A DNA stretch of 64,000 nucleotides, from NCBI RefSeq assembly GCF_036227105.1, contig NZ_CP109434.1:2856001-2920000 (forward strand). The letters run 5' to 3'. The DNA is from Amycolatopsis sp. NBC_01488. Its GTDB lineage: Bacteria > Actinomycetota > Actinomycetes > Mycobacteriales > Pseudonocardiaceae. Positions 48,304-56,523 of this stretch are shown here, in pieces; position 1 is the first letter of the stretch; each line of letters begins with the position of its first letter. Both the position numbers and the translations under genes were made by a program. The notes beneath the pieces are model-generated. The model was not told the origin of the DNA and ran no database searches. It saw nothing but the letters and a program-made list of their open reading frames with translations.

Positions 48304-49554
48304 CTACCGGCCGGCGCCGACCAGCTCCGAAGCCGCCGCGGCCCGCTGGGGCGACCGGACCGTCCCCCGCAGCAGCCACACGACCACCGCGAGCACCAGC
48401 CCGGCCACGCTCGCCGCCAGGAACGCCGCCGAAGGTCCGGCGTGCTCCACGACGTACCCGCTCACCGACTGCCCCGCGGCCAACCCCAGCGTCACGGCCG
48501 TCAGCACCCACCCGAACGCCTCGGCGGCGGTCCCGGACGGCGCCACCAGCTCGATCGCCGACGAATGCGCGGTCGACTGCGGCGTGATCAACGCCCCCGC
48601 CAGCAGCATCATCAGCGCCAGCCCCCACAACGACGACGGCCAGGCCAGCAACGCCACCAAGGCCCCGAACCCGCCGAGCAGCGCCGGCAACCGCAGGCCG
48701 AGACGGCGAGGCCACGGCCGCAGGCTGTAAGCCACGCCGAACGCCACCGAGCTCAGCGACCACGCCGAGAGCAGCAACCCGCCGAACGAAGGCGCACCCG
48801 CTTCGGTCGCCGACGCCGGGACCGCCACCTCGACGAACCCGATCACCACGCCGAAGCCCAGCGCCGCCAGCGCCAGCGTCCGCATGCCCGGGCTCGCCAG
48901 CGCGCCCAGCAGTGAGCCGGCCGAAGCCGGGGAACGACCCCAGGCCCGCACCGCCGGGCTCAGCGCGAACAGCACCGCGCCGGTGAACTGCAGCGCCACG
49001 CCCAGCACCAGGCCGGTTCCCGCCCACGGGGCCAGCACCAGCACCCCGGCGAGGCCGGGACCGAGGATGAAGAACACCTCCATGCTGATCGCCTCGTACG
49101 AGAACGCCGCGTTGCGCGCGCCGCCCGGCGGCAGCAGGCGGGTCCAGAGCGCACGGGACGCCGAGCCGACCATCGGCTCCGACAGGCCGGTGACCGCCGC
49201 GAACGCGACCAGCACCGTCGTCGGGGCGTGCGACTCGATCACCGTGACCAGCGCGGCCATCGACAGCGCCAGCAGCGCCGAGACGGCGAGCAACGGCCGG
49301 GTGGGGCCGAAGCGGTCGATCAGCCTGCCCTGGATCACCGCGCCCACCGAGACGCCGACGAGCGAGCCGGCCGAGACCAGCCCGGCCGCGGCGAAGGATC
49401 CGGTCTCGCGCTGGACGTAGAGCAGCGCGGAGATGCCGATCATGGCGATCGGCAGGCGGGCGAGCACGGACGCGACGGCGGGCCGCCGGGCCGCGCGGGT
49501 CGTCAGCGCGCTGCGGTAGTCGGCCAGAGACGTACGACCTTCAGACTGGGACAC
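48304..49554 (-). CDS. MFS transporter beside the clamp paralogue
   Basis: 416 residues, twelve predicted membrane helices with the loop GRLIDRFGPTRP after helix 2. Substrate unknown. Its stop is 37 bases before the clamp paralogue ATG, so the two are probably in one transcription direction. Palindromic operators lie at its promoter (49557-49591). Confidence 0.88.
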   Translation of the reverse strand: MSQSEGRTSLADYRSALTTRAARRPAVASVLARLPIAMIGISALLYVQRETGSFAAAGLVSAGSLVGVSVGAVIQGRLIDRFGPTRPLLAVSALLALSMAALVTVIESHAPTTVLVAFAAVTGLSEPMVGSASRALWTRLLPPGGARNAAFSYEAISMEVFFILGPGLAGVLVLAPWAGTGLVLGVALQFTGAVLFALSPAVRAWGRSPASAGSLLGALASPGMRTLALAALGFGVVIGFVEVAVPASATEAGAPSFGGLLLSAWSLSSVAFGVAYSLRPWPRRLGLRLPALLGGFGALVALLAWPSSLWGLALMMLLAGALITPQSTAHSSAIELVAPSGTAAEAFGWVLTAVTLGLAAGQSVSGYVVEHAGPSAAFLAASVAGLVLAVVVWLLRGTVRSPQRAAAASELVGAGR

Positions 49555-49556
49555 GT

Positions 49557-49591
49557 GTACCAGTGTGCCGCAGAGTGGTACGTGAGTACCA
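49557..49591. promoter_or_regulatory. Operator palindrome TGGTAC-GTGA-GTACCA with a third half-site
   Basis: The palindrome covers 49576-49591. An extra GTACCA at 49557-49562 lies directly next to the MFS GTG. No TetR-type gene is adjacent. The arrangement suggests repression of the MFS gene. Confidence 0.5.
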
Positions 49592-49860
49592 GTTATTTAC
49601 CGGTCAGATGCGTCACCAGCGACGATGGGGCGGCCCACGGGATGTCTCGATCGGGTAACACTCACGCTATTCTCCGTGAACTCGTGCAACGAAACGACGG
49701 GGACGGCGTCCTTGAGAGTGAATGGCCTTGAATTCGTGGGTATGGGCCGTGATGGTTGAACAACAGCACACAACCCAGCTCCCTCCGGCATATGGGTCGG
49801 GGCCTGGTCCGGAGGGCGGGGAGCGCGGATCGTCGGGGGATGGTCCGCGCGACGAACAGG

Positions 49861-49896
49861 GAGCCGGTGCGCCACGTCGGGGGTGGCGCCCGGCTC
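49861..49896 (+). terminator. Plus-strand terminator with T-rich tail
   Basis: GAGCCGGTGCGCCAC (49861-49875) pairs with 49883-49896 with one bulge, then TTTGTTCG follows. No gene lies upstream on this strand within 300 bases, which suggests a non-coding RNA ends here. Confidence 0.6.
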
Positions 49897-49915
49897 TTTG
49901 TTCGTCGCGGAAGAC

Positions 49916-49957
49916 ATGCAGAAGGCCCCCTCACCTCGGTGAGGGGGCCTTCTGCAT
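49916..49957. terminator. Perfect 20-bp hairpin ending crp
   Basis: The arms are 49916-49935 and 49938-49957, fully complementary over 20 bp with only two unpaired central bases. It lies nine bases after the crp stop on the minus strand. Confidence 0.85.
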
Positions 49958-49965
49958 GAAAAGAC

Positions 49966-50640
49966 TCAGCGAGCGCGGCGAGCCAGACGCTCCGGGTCCA
50001 GGATCAGCACGCTCTTGCCCTCGAGCCGCAGCCAGCCGCGGTGGGCGAAGTCGGCGAGCGCCTTGTTGACGGTCTCGCGCGAGGCGCCGACGTACTGGGC
50101 GATCTCTTCCTGCGTCAGGTCGTGCGTGACCCGCAGCAGGCCCGCCTCCTGGCTGCCGAACCGCTGGGCGAGCTGCAGCAGCGCCCGCGCCACGCGGCCC
50201 GGGACGTCGGTGAAGATCAGTTCCGCGACCATGTTGTTCGTCCGGCGCAGGCGGCGCGCGACCACGCGCAGCAGCTGCTCGGCGATCTCCGGGCGGGTCG
50301 AGATCCACTGCCGCAGCGCCGGGCGGTCCATGGTGACCGCGCGGACCTCGGTGACCGTGGTCGCGCTCGACGTCCGGGGGCCGGGGTCGAAGATGGACAG
50401 CTCGCCGAACATGTCCGACGGGCCGAAGATGCCCAGCAGGTTCTCGCGGCCGTCCGGCGACTTGCGGCCGATCTTCACCTTGCCGGACTGGATGATGTAC
50501 AGCTTGTCGCCGGGTTCACCCTCGTTGAAGATGACATGGCCGCGGGGGAACTCAACAGATTCCAGCGTCTGGGCCAGCGCCTCCGCCGCTGCCGGCTCCA
50601 CACCCTGGAAAATGCCCGCACGGGCCAGGGTTTCGTCCAC
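49966..50640 (-). CDS. crp: Crp/Fnr-family regulator (cAMP receptor protein, GlxR-like)
   Basis: 224 residues, the same length as M. tuberculosis CRP. The cyclic-nucleotide-binding domain is at about 10-120 (with the phosphate-binding [15 protein letters not shown] segment), and the HTH at about 170-190 ([18 protein letters not shown]). It controls carbon and many other genes. GTG 50640 follows GAGGAGGCACCCGAG. A GTGA-N6-TCAC site just after its -10 box suggests autorepression. Confidence 0.95.
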   Translation of the reverse strand: MDETLARAGIFQGVEPAAAEALAQTLESVEFPRGHVIFNEGEPGDKLYIIQSGKVKIGRKSPDGRENLLGIFGPSDMFGELSIFDPGPRTSSATTVTEVRAVTMDRPALRQWISTRPEIAEQLLRVVARRLRRTNNMVAELIFTDVPGRVARALLQLAQRFGSQEAGLLRVTHDLTQEEIAQYVGASRETVNKALADFAHRGWLRLEGKSVLILDPERLARRAR

Positions 50641-50694
50641 CTCGGGTGCCTCCTCGTCGAGAAACGTTCACGCCCTCCTCATGAGCTGGAAGAG

Positions 50695-50724
50695 CGTGAC
50701 GCCGATCACTTGCGCGTCAGTCTA
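50695..50724 (-). promoter_or_regulatory. crp promoter with CRP-binding site
   Basis: A -10 box TAGACT reads on the minus strand (50724-50719). The 16-base site CGTGACGCCGATCACT (50695-50710) has perfect GTGA-N6-TCAC half-sites of the CRP/GlxR consensus and lies just downstream of the expected start point, the position of an autorepressor site. Confidence 0.6.
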
Positions 50725-50791
50725 GGGCGTACTCGCGAGATCGCCTGCCGGACGCGCGCGCCCGCCAGATGATCTCGTTCGAACGTGGAGC

Positions 50792-51043
50792 CTAACTCCG
50801 CACGCGCCGCGCGCGTAGCCTGGCCGCCCGTCCGCCCAGCCTACGCAGCCGGAACAGCTCCAGCGCGCGGCCGATGCCGTGCCCGTAGAGCGCCCTGACC
50901 TCGTTGGGCTGCGCCTGCTCGAGGAACTCTTCGACCTCGTTCTCCTGCACCGCGACGTGCTTGAGCCGGCTTTCCACGCGCTCCATGAACAGCGCGAAGA
51001 ACATGATCACCAGGGGGACCAGGATGACGAACCAGACGGTCAT
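50792..51043 (-). CDS. Small membrane protein upstream of crp (Rv3675-like)
   Basis: 83 residues from ATG 51043; a GTG at 51061 is possible. One membrane helix at about 2-20 is followed by an acidic then a very Arg-rich tail (about 60-83). It lies between crp and nth as in mycobacteria. No function known. Confidence 0.7.
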   Translation of the reverse strand: MTVWFVILVPLVIMFFALFMERVESRLKHVAVQENEVEEFLEQAQPNEVRALYGHGIGRALELFRLRRLGGRAARLRARRVRS

Positions 51044-51192
51044 GACAGGACCCCGAAACACTCAGTGAAAAGCATCTACTCCAGATCCTCGCTCATGGCG
51101 GCCGGAAAACTGCGCCGAGGTGGTGCTCTGGCGTGTCGGTCGTCCACCGGTGCACTGACCGGCTCGTCCGACGGCGCCCGTAGGCTATCGGG

Positions 51193-51954
51193 GTGCCACC
51201 TGCCACCACGAACGCCCCCCGTGCGGGCGCGGGTGAAAGCCGGTTAGCTCTGGTGAGACGCGCCAGGCGGATGAAGCGTTGCCTCGACGACGTGTATCCC
51301 GACGCCCACTGCGAGCTCGACTTCACCACTCCGCTGGAACTGCTGGTCGCGGTCGTGCTGTCCGCGCAGACCACCGACGTCCGGGTGAACCTCGTCACGC
51401 CCGCGCTGTTCAAGCGCTACCGGACCGCCGCCGACTACGCGGGCGCCGACCGCGCCGAGCTGGAGGAATACCTCCGCAGCACCGGCTTCTACCGGGCCAA
51501 GGCGAACTCCGTGATGGGCCTCGGCGCGGCGCTGGTCGAGCGCTTCGACGGCGAGGTCCCGGCCAAGCTCGACGACCTCGTCACGCTGCCCGGCGTCGGC
51601 CGCAAGACCGCCAACGTCGTGCTCGGGAACGCCTTCGACGTCCCGGGCATCACCGTCGACACCCACTTCGGCCGCTTGGTCCGCCGCTGGGGCTGGACGG
51701 CCGAAGACGACCCGGTCAAGGTCGAGCACGCGGTCGGCGAGCTGATCCCGCGCAAGGAGTGGACGATGCTCTCCCACCGGGTGATCTTCCACGGCCGGCG
51801 CGTCTGCCACGCCAAGAAGCCGGCCTGCGGCGCGTGCCCGCTGGCCAAGGACTGCCCGTCCTACGGCACCGGCCCGACCGGGTTCGACGAAGCCGCGAAG
51901 CTGGTCAAAGGCGTCGAAAAGGACCACATCCTGGCGCTGGCGGCGCCCCGGTGA
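51193..51954 (+). CDS. nth: Endonuclease III (DNA glycosylase/AP lyase)
   Basis: 253 residues. HhH-GPD fold with catalytic Lys138 ([12 protein letters not shown]) and Asp156; the [4Fe-4S] cluster ligands are C205, C212, C215 and C221. It removes oxidised pyrimidines from DNA. TAGGCT at 51181-51186 lies six bases before GTG 51193, so it is probably leaderless. It starts a four-gene operon: nth, TlpA-like, NUDIX, marP. Confidence 0.95.
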   Translation: MPPATTNAPRAGAGESRLALVRRARRMKRCLDDVYPDAHCELDFTTPLELLVAVVLSAQTTDVRVNLVTPALFKRYRTAADYAGADRAELEEYLRSTGFYRAKANSVMGLGAALVERFDGEVPAKLDDLVTLPGVGRKTANVVLGNAFDVPGITVDTHFGRLVRRWGWTAEDDPVKVEHAVGELIPRKEWTMLSHRVIFHGRRVCHAKKPACGACPLAKDCPSYGTGPTGFDEAAKLVKGVEKDHILALAAPR

Positions 51955-52559
51955 CGACCGTCACCAAATGGGCGCTGGCCGCCGCCGTGCTGGCGGTGGC
52001 GCTCATCGTCGCGCTGCTGCCCCGCGGGGGTGGCGACAGCGCCGCGAAGCCGTCCGAAGACTCCGCCGCCCTGGCGCCAGCTCGGTCGGCGGCGGCCCTC
52101 CAGCCGTGCCCCGCGGCCGGCCCCGCGCAGCCGGTGAAGCAGCTCGACGGCGTCAAGGCGGACTGCCTCGGCGACGGCTCCAGCGTCGATGTCGGCCGTG
52201 CGCTCGCGGGTGCTCCGGCGCTGGTCAACGTGTGGGCGTCCTGGTGCGAGCCGTGCCGGACCGAGCTGCCCGTGCTCCAGGAGTACGCGAAGCAGCCGGG
52301 TGCCGTGCGCGTGCTCGGCGTCCAGGTCCAGAGCCCGGCGAAGGACGGCTTGAACCTGCTCGCCCAACTGGGCGTGCACCTACCGTCGGTCTTCGACGGC
52401 GACGGGCCGACCGGGCCCGTCCGCACGGCCCTGAAGGTGCCGTCGTCGCTGCCGGCGTCCTACCTGGTCACCGCCGCGGGCGAGGTGCGGTTCATCGCGA
52501 ATCCCCGCACGTTCGGGAACACTGACCAGGTGCGCGCGGCAGTGGGAGGGGCTTCATGA
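51951..52559 (+). CDS. TlpA-like thioredoxin-fold protein (Rv3673c-like)
   Basis: 202 residues. A membrane anchor (about 7-24) is followed by a soluble domain with the redox motif WCEPC (C99, C102) and two more cysteines (C53, C72). It probably acts outside the membrane in disulfide reduction. GTG overlaps the nth stop by four bases. Confidence 0.88.
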   Translation: MTTVTKWALAAAVLAVALIVALLPRGGGDSAAKPSEDSAALAPARSAAALQPCPAAGPAQPVKQLDGVKADCLGDGSSVDVGRALAGAPALVNVWASWCEPCRTELPVLQEYAKQPGAVRVLGVQVQSPAKDGLNLLAQLGVHLPSVFDGDGPTGPVRTALKVPSSLPASYLVTAAGEVRFIANPRTFGNTDQVRAAVGGAS

Positions 52560-53254
52560 TCGGACCGCTGGTCGAGCCGGAGTCCGTCCCCGAGTGGCTC
52601 CGGCCGCTGGTCAAGGTCAGCGCCGAGGTCGATTCGAAGACGTTCACCCGGTTCAGCCCGCCCGAGGACGCCTACACGCGGCCGGCCGCGGTGCTCATCC
52701 TCTTCGGCGAGCGCGAAGCCGACGGTGAGCCCGACGTCCTGCTGCAGCGCCGCGCCGACACGCTGGGCTCGCACGCCGGGCAGGTCGCGTTCCCCGGCGG
52801 CGGCGCCGAGGACGGCGACGGCGGCCCGATCGGCACCGCGCTGCGCGAGGCCGAGGAGGAGACCGGCGTCGTCCCGGCCGGCGTGCGTCCGGTGGCCGTG
52901 CTGCCGGAGCTGTTCGTCCCGGTGTCGAAGTTCGCGGTGACGCCGGTGCTGGCGCACTGGGCCGAGCCGTCGCCGGTGCACGCCGTGGACCCGGGCGAGA
53001 CGGCGTCCGTCGCGCGCGTCGCCATCGCCGACCTGGTCGACCCGGCCAACCGGTTCATGGTCCAGAAGGCCGGCGCGCCGTGGAAGGGGCCGGCCTTCGA
53101 GGTCTCCGGCCTGTTCGTGTGGGGGTTCACCGCCGGGTTGCTGTCCGTCCTCCTCGGCCTGGGAGGCTGGGAGCGCGAATGGGACTCGGGCGACGTCCGG
53201 GACCTCGACGAGGCGCTGGCCGCGTACCAGGCACGTATCGCGGGTGAGGGGTGA
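52556..53254 (+). CDS. NUDIX hydrolase, CoA pyrophosphatase-like (Rv3672c-like)
   Basis: 232 residues. The Nudix box (GGGAEDGD, then LREAEEETGV) is at about 80-105, and the preceding LLQRRADTLGSHAGQVAFPGG matches the CoA-type UPF0035 motif. It hydrolyses CoA to phosphopantetheine and ADP derivatives. ATG overlaps the upstream stop; four bases separate its stop from the marP start. Confidence 0.9.
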   Translation: MIGPLVEPESVPEWLRPLVKVSAEVDSKTFTRFSPPEDAYTRPAAVLILFGEREADGEPDVLLQRRADTLGSHAGQVAFPGGGAEDGDGGPIGTALREAEEETGVVPAGVRPVAVLPELFVPVSKFAVTPVLAHWAEPSPVHAVDPGETASVARVAIADLVDPANRFMVQKAGAPWKGPAFEVSGLFVWGFTAGLLSVLLGLGGWEREWDSGDVRDLDEALAAYQARIAGEG

Positions 53255-53258
53255 CGAC

Positions 53259-54443
53259 GTGAACTGGGTCGATGTGCTGGTCCTGCTGCTGGCCGTGCTG
53301 GCGGCGGTGTCCGGCGCGTACCAGGGCGTGATCATCGCGCTGCCGTCGCTCGTGGGTGTCGTGCTCGGCGCGCTCGCCGGGATCAAGCTCGCGCCGGTCG
53401 TCGTCTCGTTCTTCGACGACCCGGTGTGGAAGGTCGCCTTCGCGGTCGCGACCGTGGTGTTCCTGGTCGCCTTCGGCGAGGCGATCGGCGTCTACACCGG
53501 TCGGCGGCTGCGCCAGAAGATCAACCCGGACAAGCTGTCCGGCATCGACAAGACGCTCGGCGCGATCGTGCAGGCCCTGGTCGTGTTCGTCGTGGCGTGG
53601 CTGATCGCGACGCCGCTGACCACCGTGTCCGGGCTGCCCGGGCTGGCCAAGGCGATCAACGGCTCGGTGATCCTCGGCAAGGTCAACGACGCCATGCCGG
53701 AGGCCGCGCAGGGCTTCCCGAGCCAGCTGCGCAAGCTGCTCGACGCGTCCGGCTTTCCGTCGATCGTGGACCCGTTCCAGAAGGCCCCGACGGCCGACAC
53801 CTCGCCGCCCGATCCCACGCTGCAGAGCAGCGGGACCGTCCAGGCGCTGCACGGCAGCGTCGTCAAGATCCGCGGCAGCGCCAGCTCGTGCTCGCGGTCG
53901 CTCGAGGGCAGCGGGTTCGTGATCGCGCCGCAGCGGGTGCTGACGAACGCGCACGTCGTCGCGGGCACCGACACCGTCGGCATCGAGACGACGCAGGGCG
54001 ACTACCCGGCGCGCGTCGTGTACTTCGACCCGGAGGTCGACATCGCGGTGCTCGCCGTGCCGCGGCTGCGCGCGCCGGCCCTGCAGTTCGCGGGCGAGAC
54101 GGCGAAGGCGGGCGACAGCGCGATCGTGCTCGGCTACCCGCTCGACGGCCCGTACCGGGCGACGCCGGCCCGCGTGCGCGGCCGGATCAACCTGCGCGGC
54201 CCGGACATCTACGACGCCAACACCGTGCAGCGGGACGTCTTCACCGTCCGCGCGGAGATCCGCAGCGGCAACTCCGGCGGCCCGATGGTGACCCCGGACG
54301 GGCAGGTCATCGGCGTCGTGTTCGGCGCGGCGGTCGAGGACCCGGAGACGGGCTTCACCCTCACGGCCGAGCAGGTGCGGGCCGAGGTCGACGCGGCGCC
54401 GTCGCAGTCGACGAACGTGTCCACCGGCTCCTGCGCGGCTTAA
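53259..54443 (+). CDS. marP: MarP-type membrane serine protease
   Basis: 394 residues from GTG 53259, preceded by AGGGGTGACGAC; an upstream GTG at 53244 is less likely. Four membrane helices (about 5-120) precede a chymotrypsin-fold domain with His232 (TNAHVVAG), Asp261 (DPEVDIAV) and Ser339 (SGNSGGPM). Cys211 and Cys392 lie where mycobacterial MarP has a redox-sensitive disulfide. It maintains cytoplasmic pH in acid in mycobacteria. Stop and the convergent regulator's stop share a TTAA. Confidence 0.93.
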   Translation: MNWVDVLVLLLAVLAAVSGAYQGVIIALPSLVGVVLGALAGIKLAPVVVSFFDDPVWKVAFAVATVVFLVAFGEAIGVYTGRRLRQKINPDKLSGIDKTLGAIVQALVVFVVAWLIATPLTTVSGLPGLAKAINGSVILGKVNDAMPEAAQGFPSQLRKLLDASGFPSIVDPFQKAPTADTSPPDPTLQSSGTVQALHGSVVKIRGSASSCSRSLEGSGFVIAPQRVLTNAHVVAGTDTVGIETTQGDYPARVVYFDPEVDIAVLAVPRLRAPALQFAGETAKAGDSAIVLGYPLDGPYRATPARVRGRINLRGPDIYDANTVQRDVFTVRAEIRSGNSGGPMVTPDGQVIGVVFGAAVEDPETGFTLTAEQVRAEVDAAPSQSTNVSTGSCAA

Positions 54444-55324
54444 CGCCCGAAGCGCAGCGCGAGACCGTCGAGCAGGGCCCGCATGCCCGACTCGAAGATG
54501 TCGTCGAGGACGAGGTCGTAGCCGGTCTCGGTCAGCTCGGCGAGCATCTTGGCGAACGTCGGGTGCCCGGCCGCCATCGCCGCCACGGCGGGGCCCTGGT
54601 GGTCCATCCAGTCCTCTTCGGTCAGCCCGGACGACGCCAGCGCGCTCTGCTCGCGCTCCAGGTGGACCGCCATCCCCTGGACGTGGCTGAAGAACAGGAC
54701 GTGCAAGTCGCACAGCGTCGCCGCGTCGACGTCCAGCTCGGACAGCGCCGAGAGCGCCCATTCGCCGTGCGTGGCGAGGTTGCGCAGCGGCAGCGGCCGG
54801 GTGACCGGCCCGAGCTGCGCCAGCCACGGGTGGCGCCGGAAGAGCGACCAGAGCGTGCGGCCGCCGAGCGTCAGCCGGTCACGCCAGTCGCCGGACGGCT
54901 CGGCCGGGTAGCCGCGTTCGCCGAACGCGGCGTCGGCCATGAGCAGCACCAGCTCGTCCTTGCCCCGCACGTACCGGTACGGCGCCATCGCCGCGACGCC
55001 GAGGCGGGCGGCGACCCCGCGCATGGACAGCGCGCCGAGCCCCTCGGTGTCGGCGATGGCGATCGCCGTCCGCACGATCCGCTCGCGGGTCAGCCCCCGC
55101 TGGCCACCACCACGGCGGTCCCGGCCGCTGACGATCGTGCCGGACCGCGGTTCGGCGTGCACCAGCCCTTCCTGGTTCAGCAGGGTCAGCGCCTTCGCCG
55201 CGGTCGCCATCGCGACGCCGTGGTCGGTCGCCAGCCGCCGGGTCGAGGGAACCCGCGCGCCCGGTGAGAGCTCGCCGCGCGTGATCCGGCCCCGCAGCTC
55301 TTCGGCGATCGCCAGGTACTTCAC
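54440..55324 (-). CDS. GntR-TetR fusion regulator
   Basis: 294 residues. An N-terminal GntR winged helix (about 1-66; GARVPSTRRLATDHGVAMATAAKAL) is joined to a TetR HTH (about 80-125; MRGVAARLGVAAMAPYRYV) and a TetR_C ligand domain. Two DNA-binding domains in one chain are unusual. It is divergent from an FAD monooxygenase with nested palindromes between. Inserted between marP and ephE relative to mycobacteria. Confidence 0.85.
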   Translation of the reverse strand: MKYLAIAEELRGRITRGELSPGARVPSTRRLATDHGVAMATAAKALTLLNQEGLVHAEPRSGTIVSGRDRRGGGQRGLTRERIVRTAIAIADTEGLGALSMRGVAARLGVAAMAPYRYVRGKDELVLLMADAAFGERGYPAEPSGDWRDRLTLGGRTLWSLFRRHPWLAQLGPVTRPLPLRNLATHGEWALSALSELDVDAATLCDLHVLFFSHVQGMAVHLEREQSALASSGLTEEDWMDHQGPAVAAMAAGHPTFAKMLAELTETGYDLVLDDIFESGMRALLDGLALRFGR

Positions 55325-55333
55325 GGCTACCTC

Positions 55334-55370
55334 CTGTGCTAGTACAGATGCTCATCTGTGCTAGCACAGA
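55334..55370. promoter_or_regulatory. Twin palindromes of the GntR-TetR regulator
   Basis: CTGTGCTAGTACAG (55334-55347) is a near-perfect palindrome and TCTGTGCTAGCACAGA (55355-55370) is perfect; centres are 22 bases apart. They lie between the regulator start and the monooxygenase start, and together they form a larger inverted repeat (CTAGTACAGATG/CATCTGTGCTAG). Confidence 0.7.
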
Positions 55371-55434
55371 TTTTGCTGATGAACTGCCGGAACTCCAGAG
55401 TGATCGCAGGAAGTGTACGACTCTGGAGGAAACC

Positions 55435-56523
55435 ATGCGAAACGTCCTGATCTCGGGTGCCGGTGTCGCCGGCGGCACGCTGGCCTGGTTCCTGGCGCGC
55501 GCGGGCTGGGCCGTGACCGTCGTCGAGCGGGCGCCCGGACCGCGCACCGGCGGCCAGGCGATCGACGTGCGCGGCGTCGCGCTCGACGTCGTCGACGCGA
55601 TGGGCCTCGGCGACCGGATGCGCGCGCTGCGCACCCGGATGCGCGGGATGTCCGTGGTGGACGGGGCCGGGCAGGAGCTGTTCCGGTCCGAAGAGTTCAC
55701 CTACAGCAGTGGACGGCTCGACAGCGACGACTTCGAGATCCTGCGCGACGACGTCGTGGCGATCCTGCACGAGGCGACCGACGTCGAACACGTCTTCGGC
55801 GACTCGATCACGGCGTTGACGCAGGAGGCGCACGGCGTGCGCGTCGAGTTCGAGCACGCCGGCTTCCGGACGTTCGACCTCGTCGTCGGCGCGGACGGCC
55901 TGCACTCGGCGGTGCGGCGGTTGGCCTTCGGACCGGAGGAGCGGTTCGCCGGCCACCTCGGCCAGTACCTGGCGATCTTCCCGGCGCCGAACTTCCTGGG
56001 CCTCGAGGACTGGCAGGTCTGGTTCCGGCACGAGGAGACCGGCGGCGCGATCTACCCGGTGCGGGACAACACCGAGTTGCGCGTGACCCTGGGCTTCCGC
56101 TCGGAACCCTTGCCGCGGCTGACCGTTCCGGAGCAGAAGCGGCTCGTCGCCGAGCGGCTGGCCGGGGTCGGCTGGGAGGTGCCGAAGCTGCTGGAGGCGA
56201 TGGCCGCCGCGGACGTCTTCTACTTCGACGCGATGGCCCAGATCCACCTGGACCGCTGGTCGGCGGGCCGGGTCGTGCTGCTGGGCGACGCGGGCTACTG
56301 CGCGTCCGCGCTATCCGGCCAGGGGACGAGCCTCGCGCTCGTCGGCGCTTACGTCCTCGCGCAAGAGCTGGGCCGTGCGGAGCACGAAGCGGCTTTCACG
56401 GCGTACGAGCGGCGGATGCGGCCGTTCGTCGCGCTCAACCAGGCGCTGGCCACGGAGAACCCGACGGGCGGCCCGGTGGAGGAGTCGGTCGCGCGGGCGA
56501 AGAACGCCATCGACCTCACTTGA
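55435..56523 (+). CDS. FAD-dependent monooxygenase
   Basis: 362 residues from ATG 55435, preceded by GGAGGAAACC. FAD-binding GAGVAGG is at 8-14, the DG motif VVGADGLHSAVR near 160 and the second FAD motif VLLGDAGYCAS near 280-290. This is the class A flavoprotein hydroxylase group that includes TetX-like drug-modifying enzymes. Substrate unknown. Its 3' end overlaps the ephE-like gene by eight bases. Confidence 0.9.
   Translation: MRNVLISGAGVAGGTLAWFLARAGWAVTVVERAPGPRTGGQAIDVRGVALDVVDAMGLGDRMRALRTRMRGMSVVDGAGQELFRSEEFTYSSGRLDSDDFEILRDDVVAILHEATDVEHVFGDSITALTQEAHGVRVEFEHAGFRTFDLVVGADGLHSAVRRLAFGPEERFAGHLGQYLAIFPAPNFLGLEDWQVWFRHEETGGAIYPVRDNTELRVTLGFRSEPLPRLTVPEQKRLVAERLAGVGWEVPKLLEAMAAADVFYFDAMAQIHLDRWSAGRVVLLGDAGYCASALSGQGTSLALVGAYVLAQELGRAEHEAAFTAYERRMRPFVALNQALATENPTGGPVEESVARAKNAIDLT

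Larger units (their letters stand above)
49555..49965. other. Non-coding region between MFS gene and crp
   Basis: 411 bases with no credible gene; codon bias of the small frames at 49722 and 49756 is poor. It has a TGGTAC-N4-GTACCA palindrome at the MFS side, a long middle part, and two strong back-to-back hairpins at the crp side. The first hairpin followed by TTTGTT would terminate a plus-strand RNA, so a small RNA gene is possible. Confidence 0.5.

Noticed and set aside
49722..50069. 115-codon plus-strand frame over the crp terminators
   Set aside because: Weak third-position bias, it runs through two terminators and into antisense crp.
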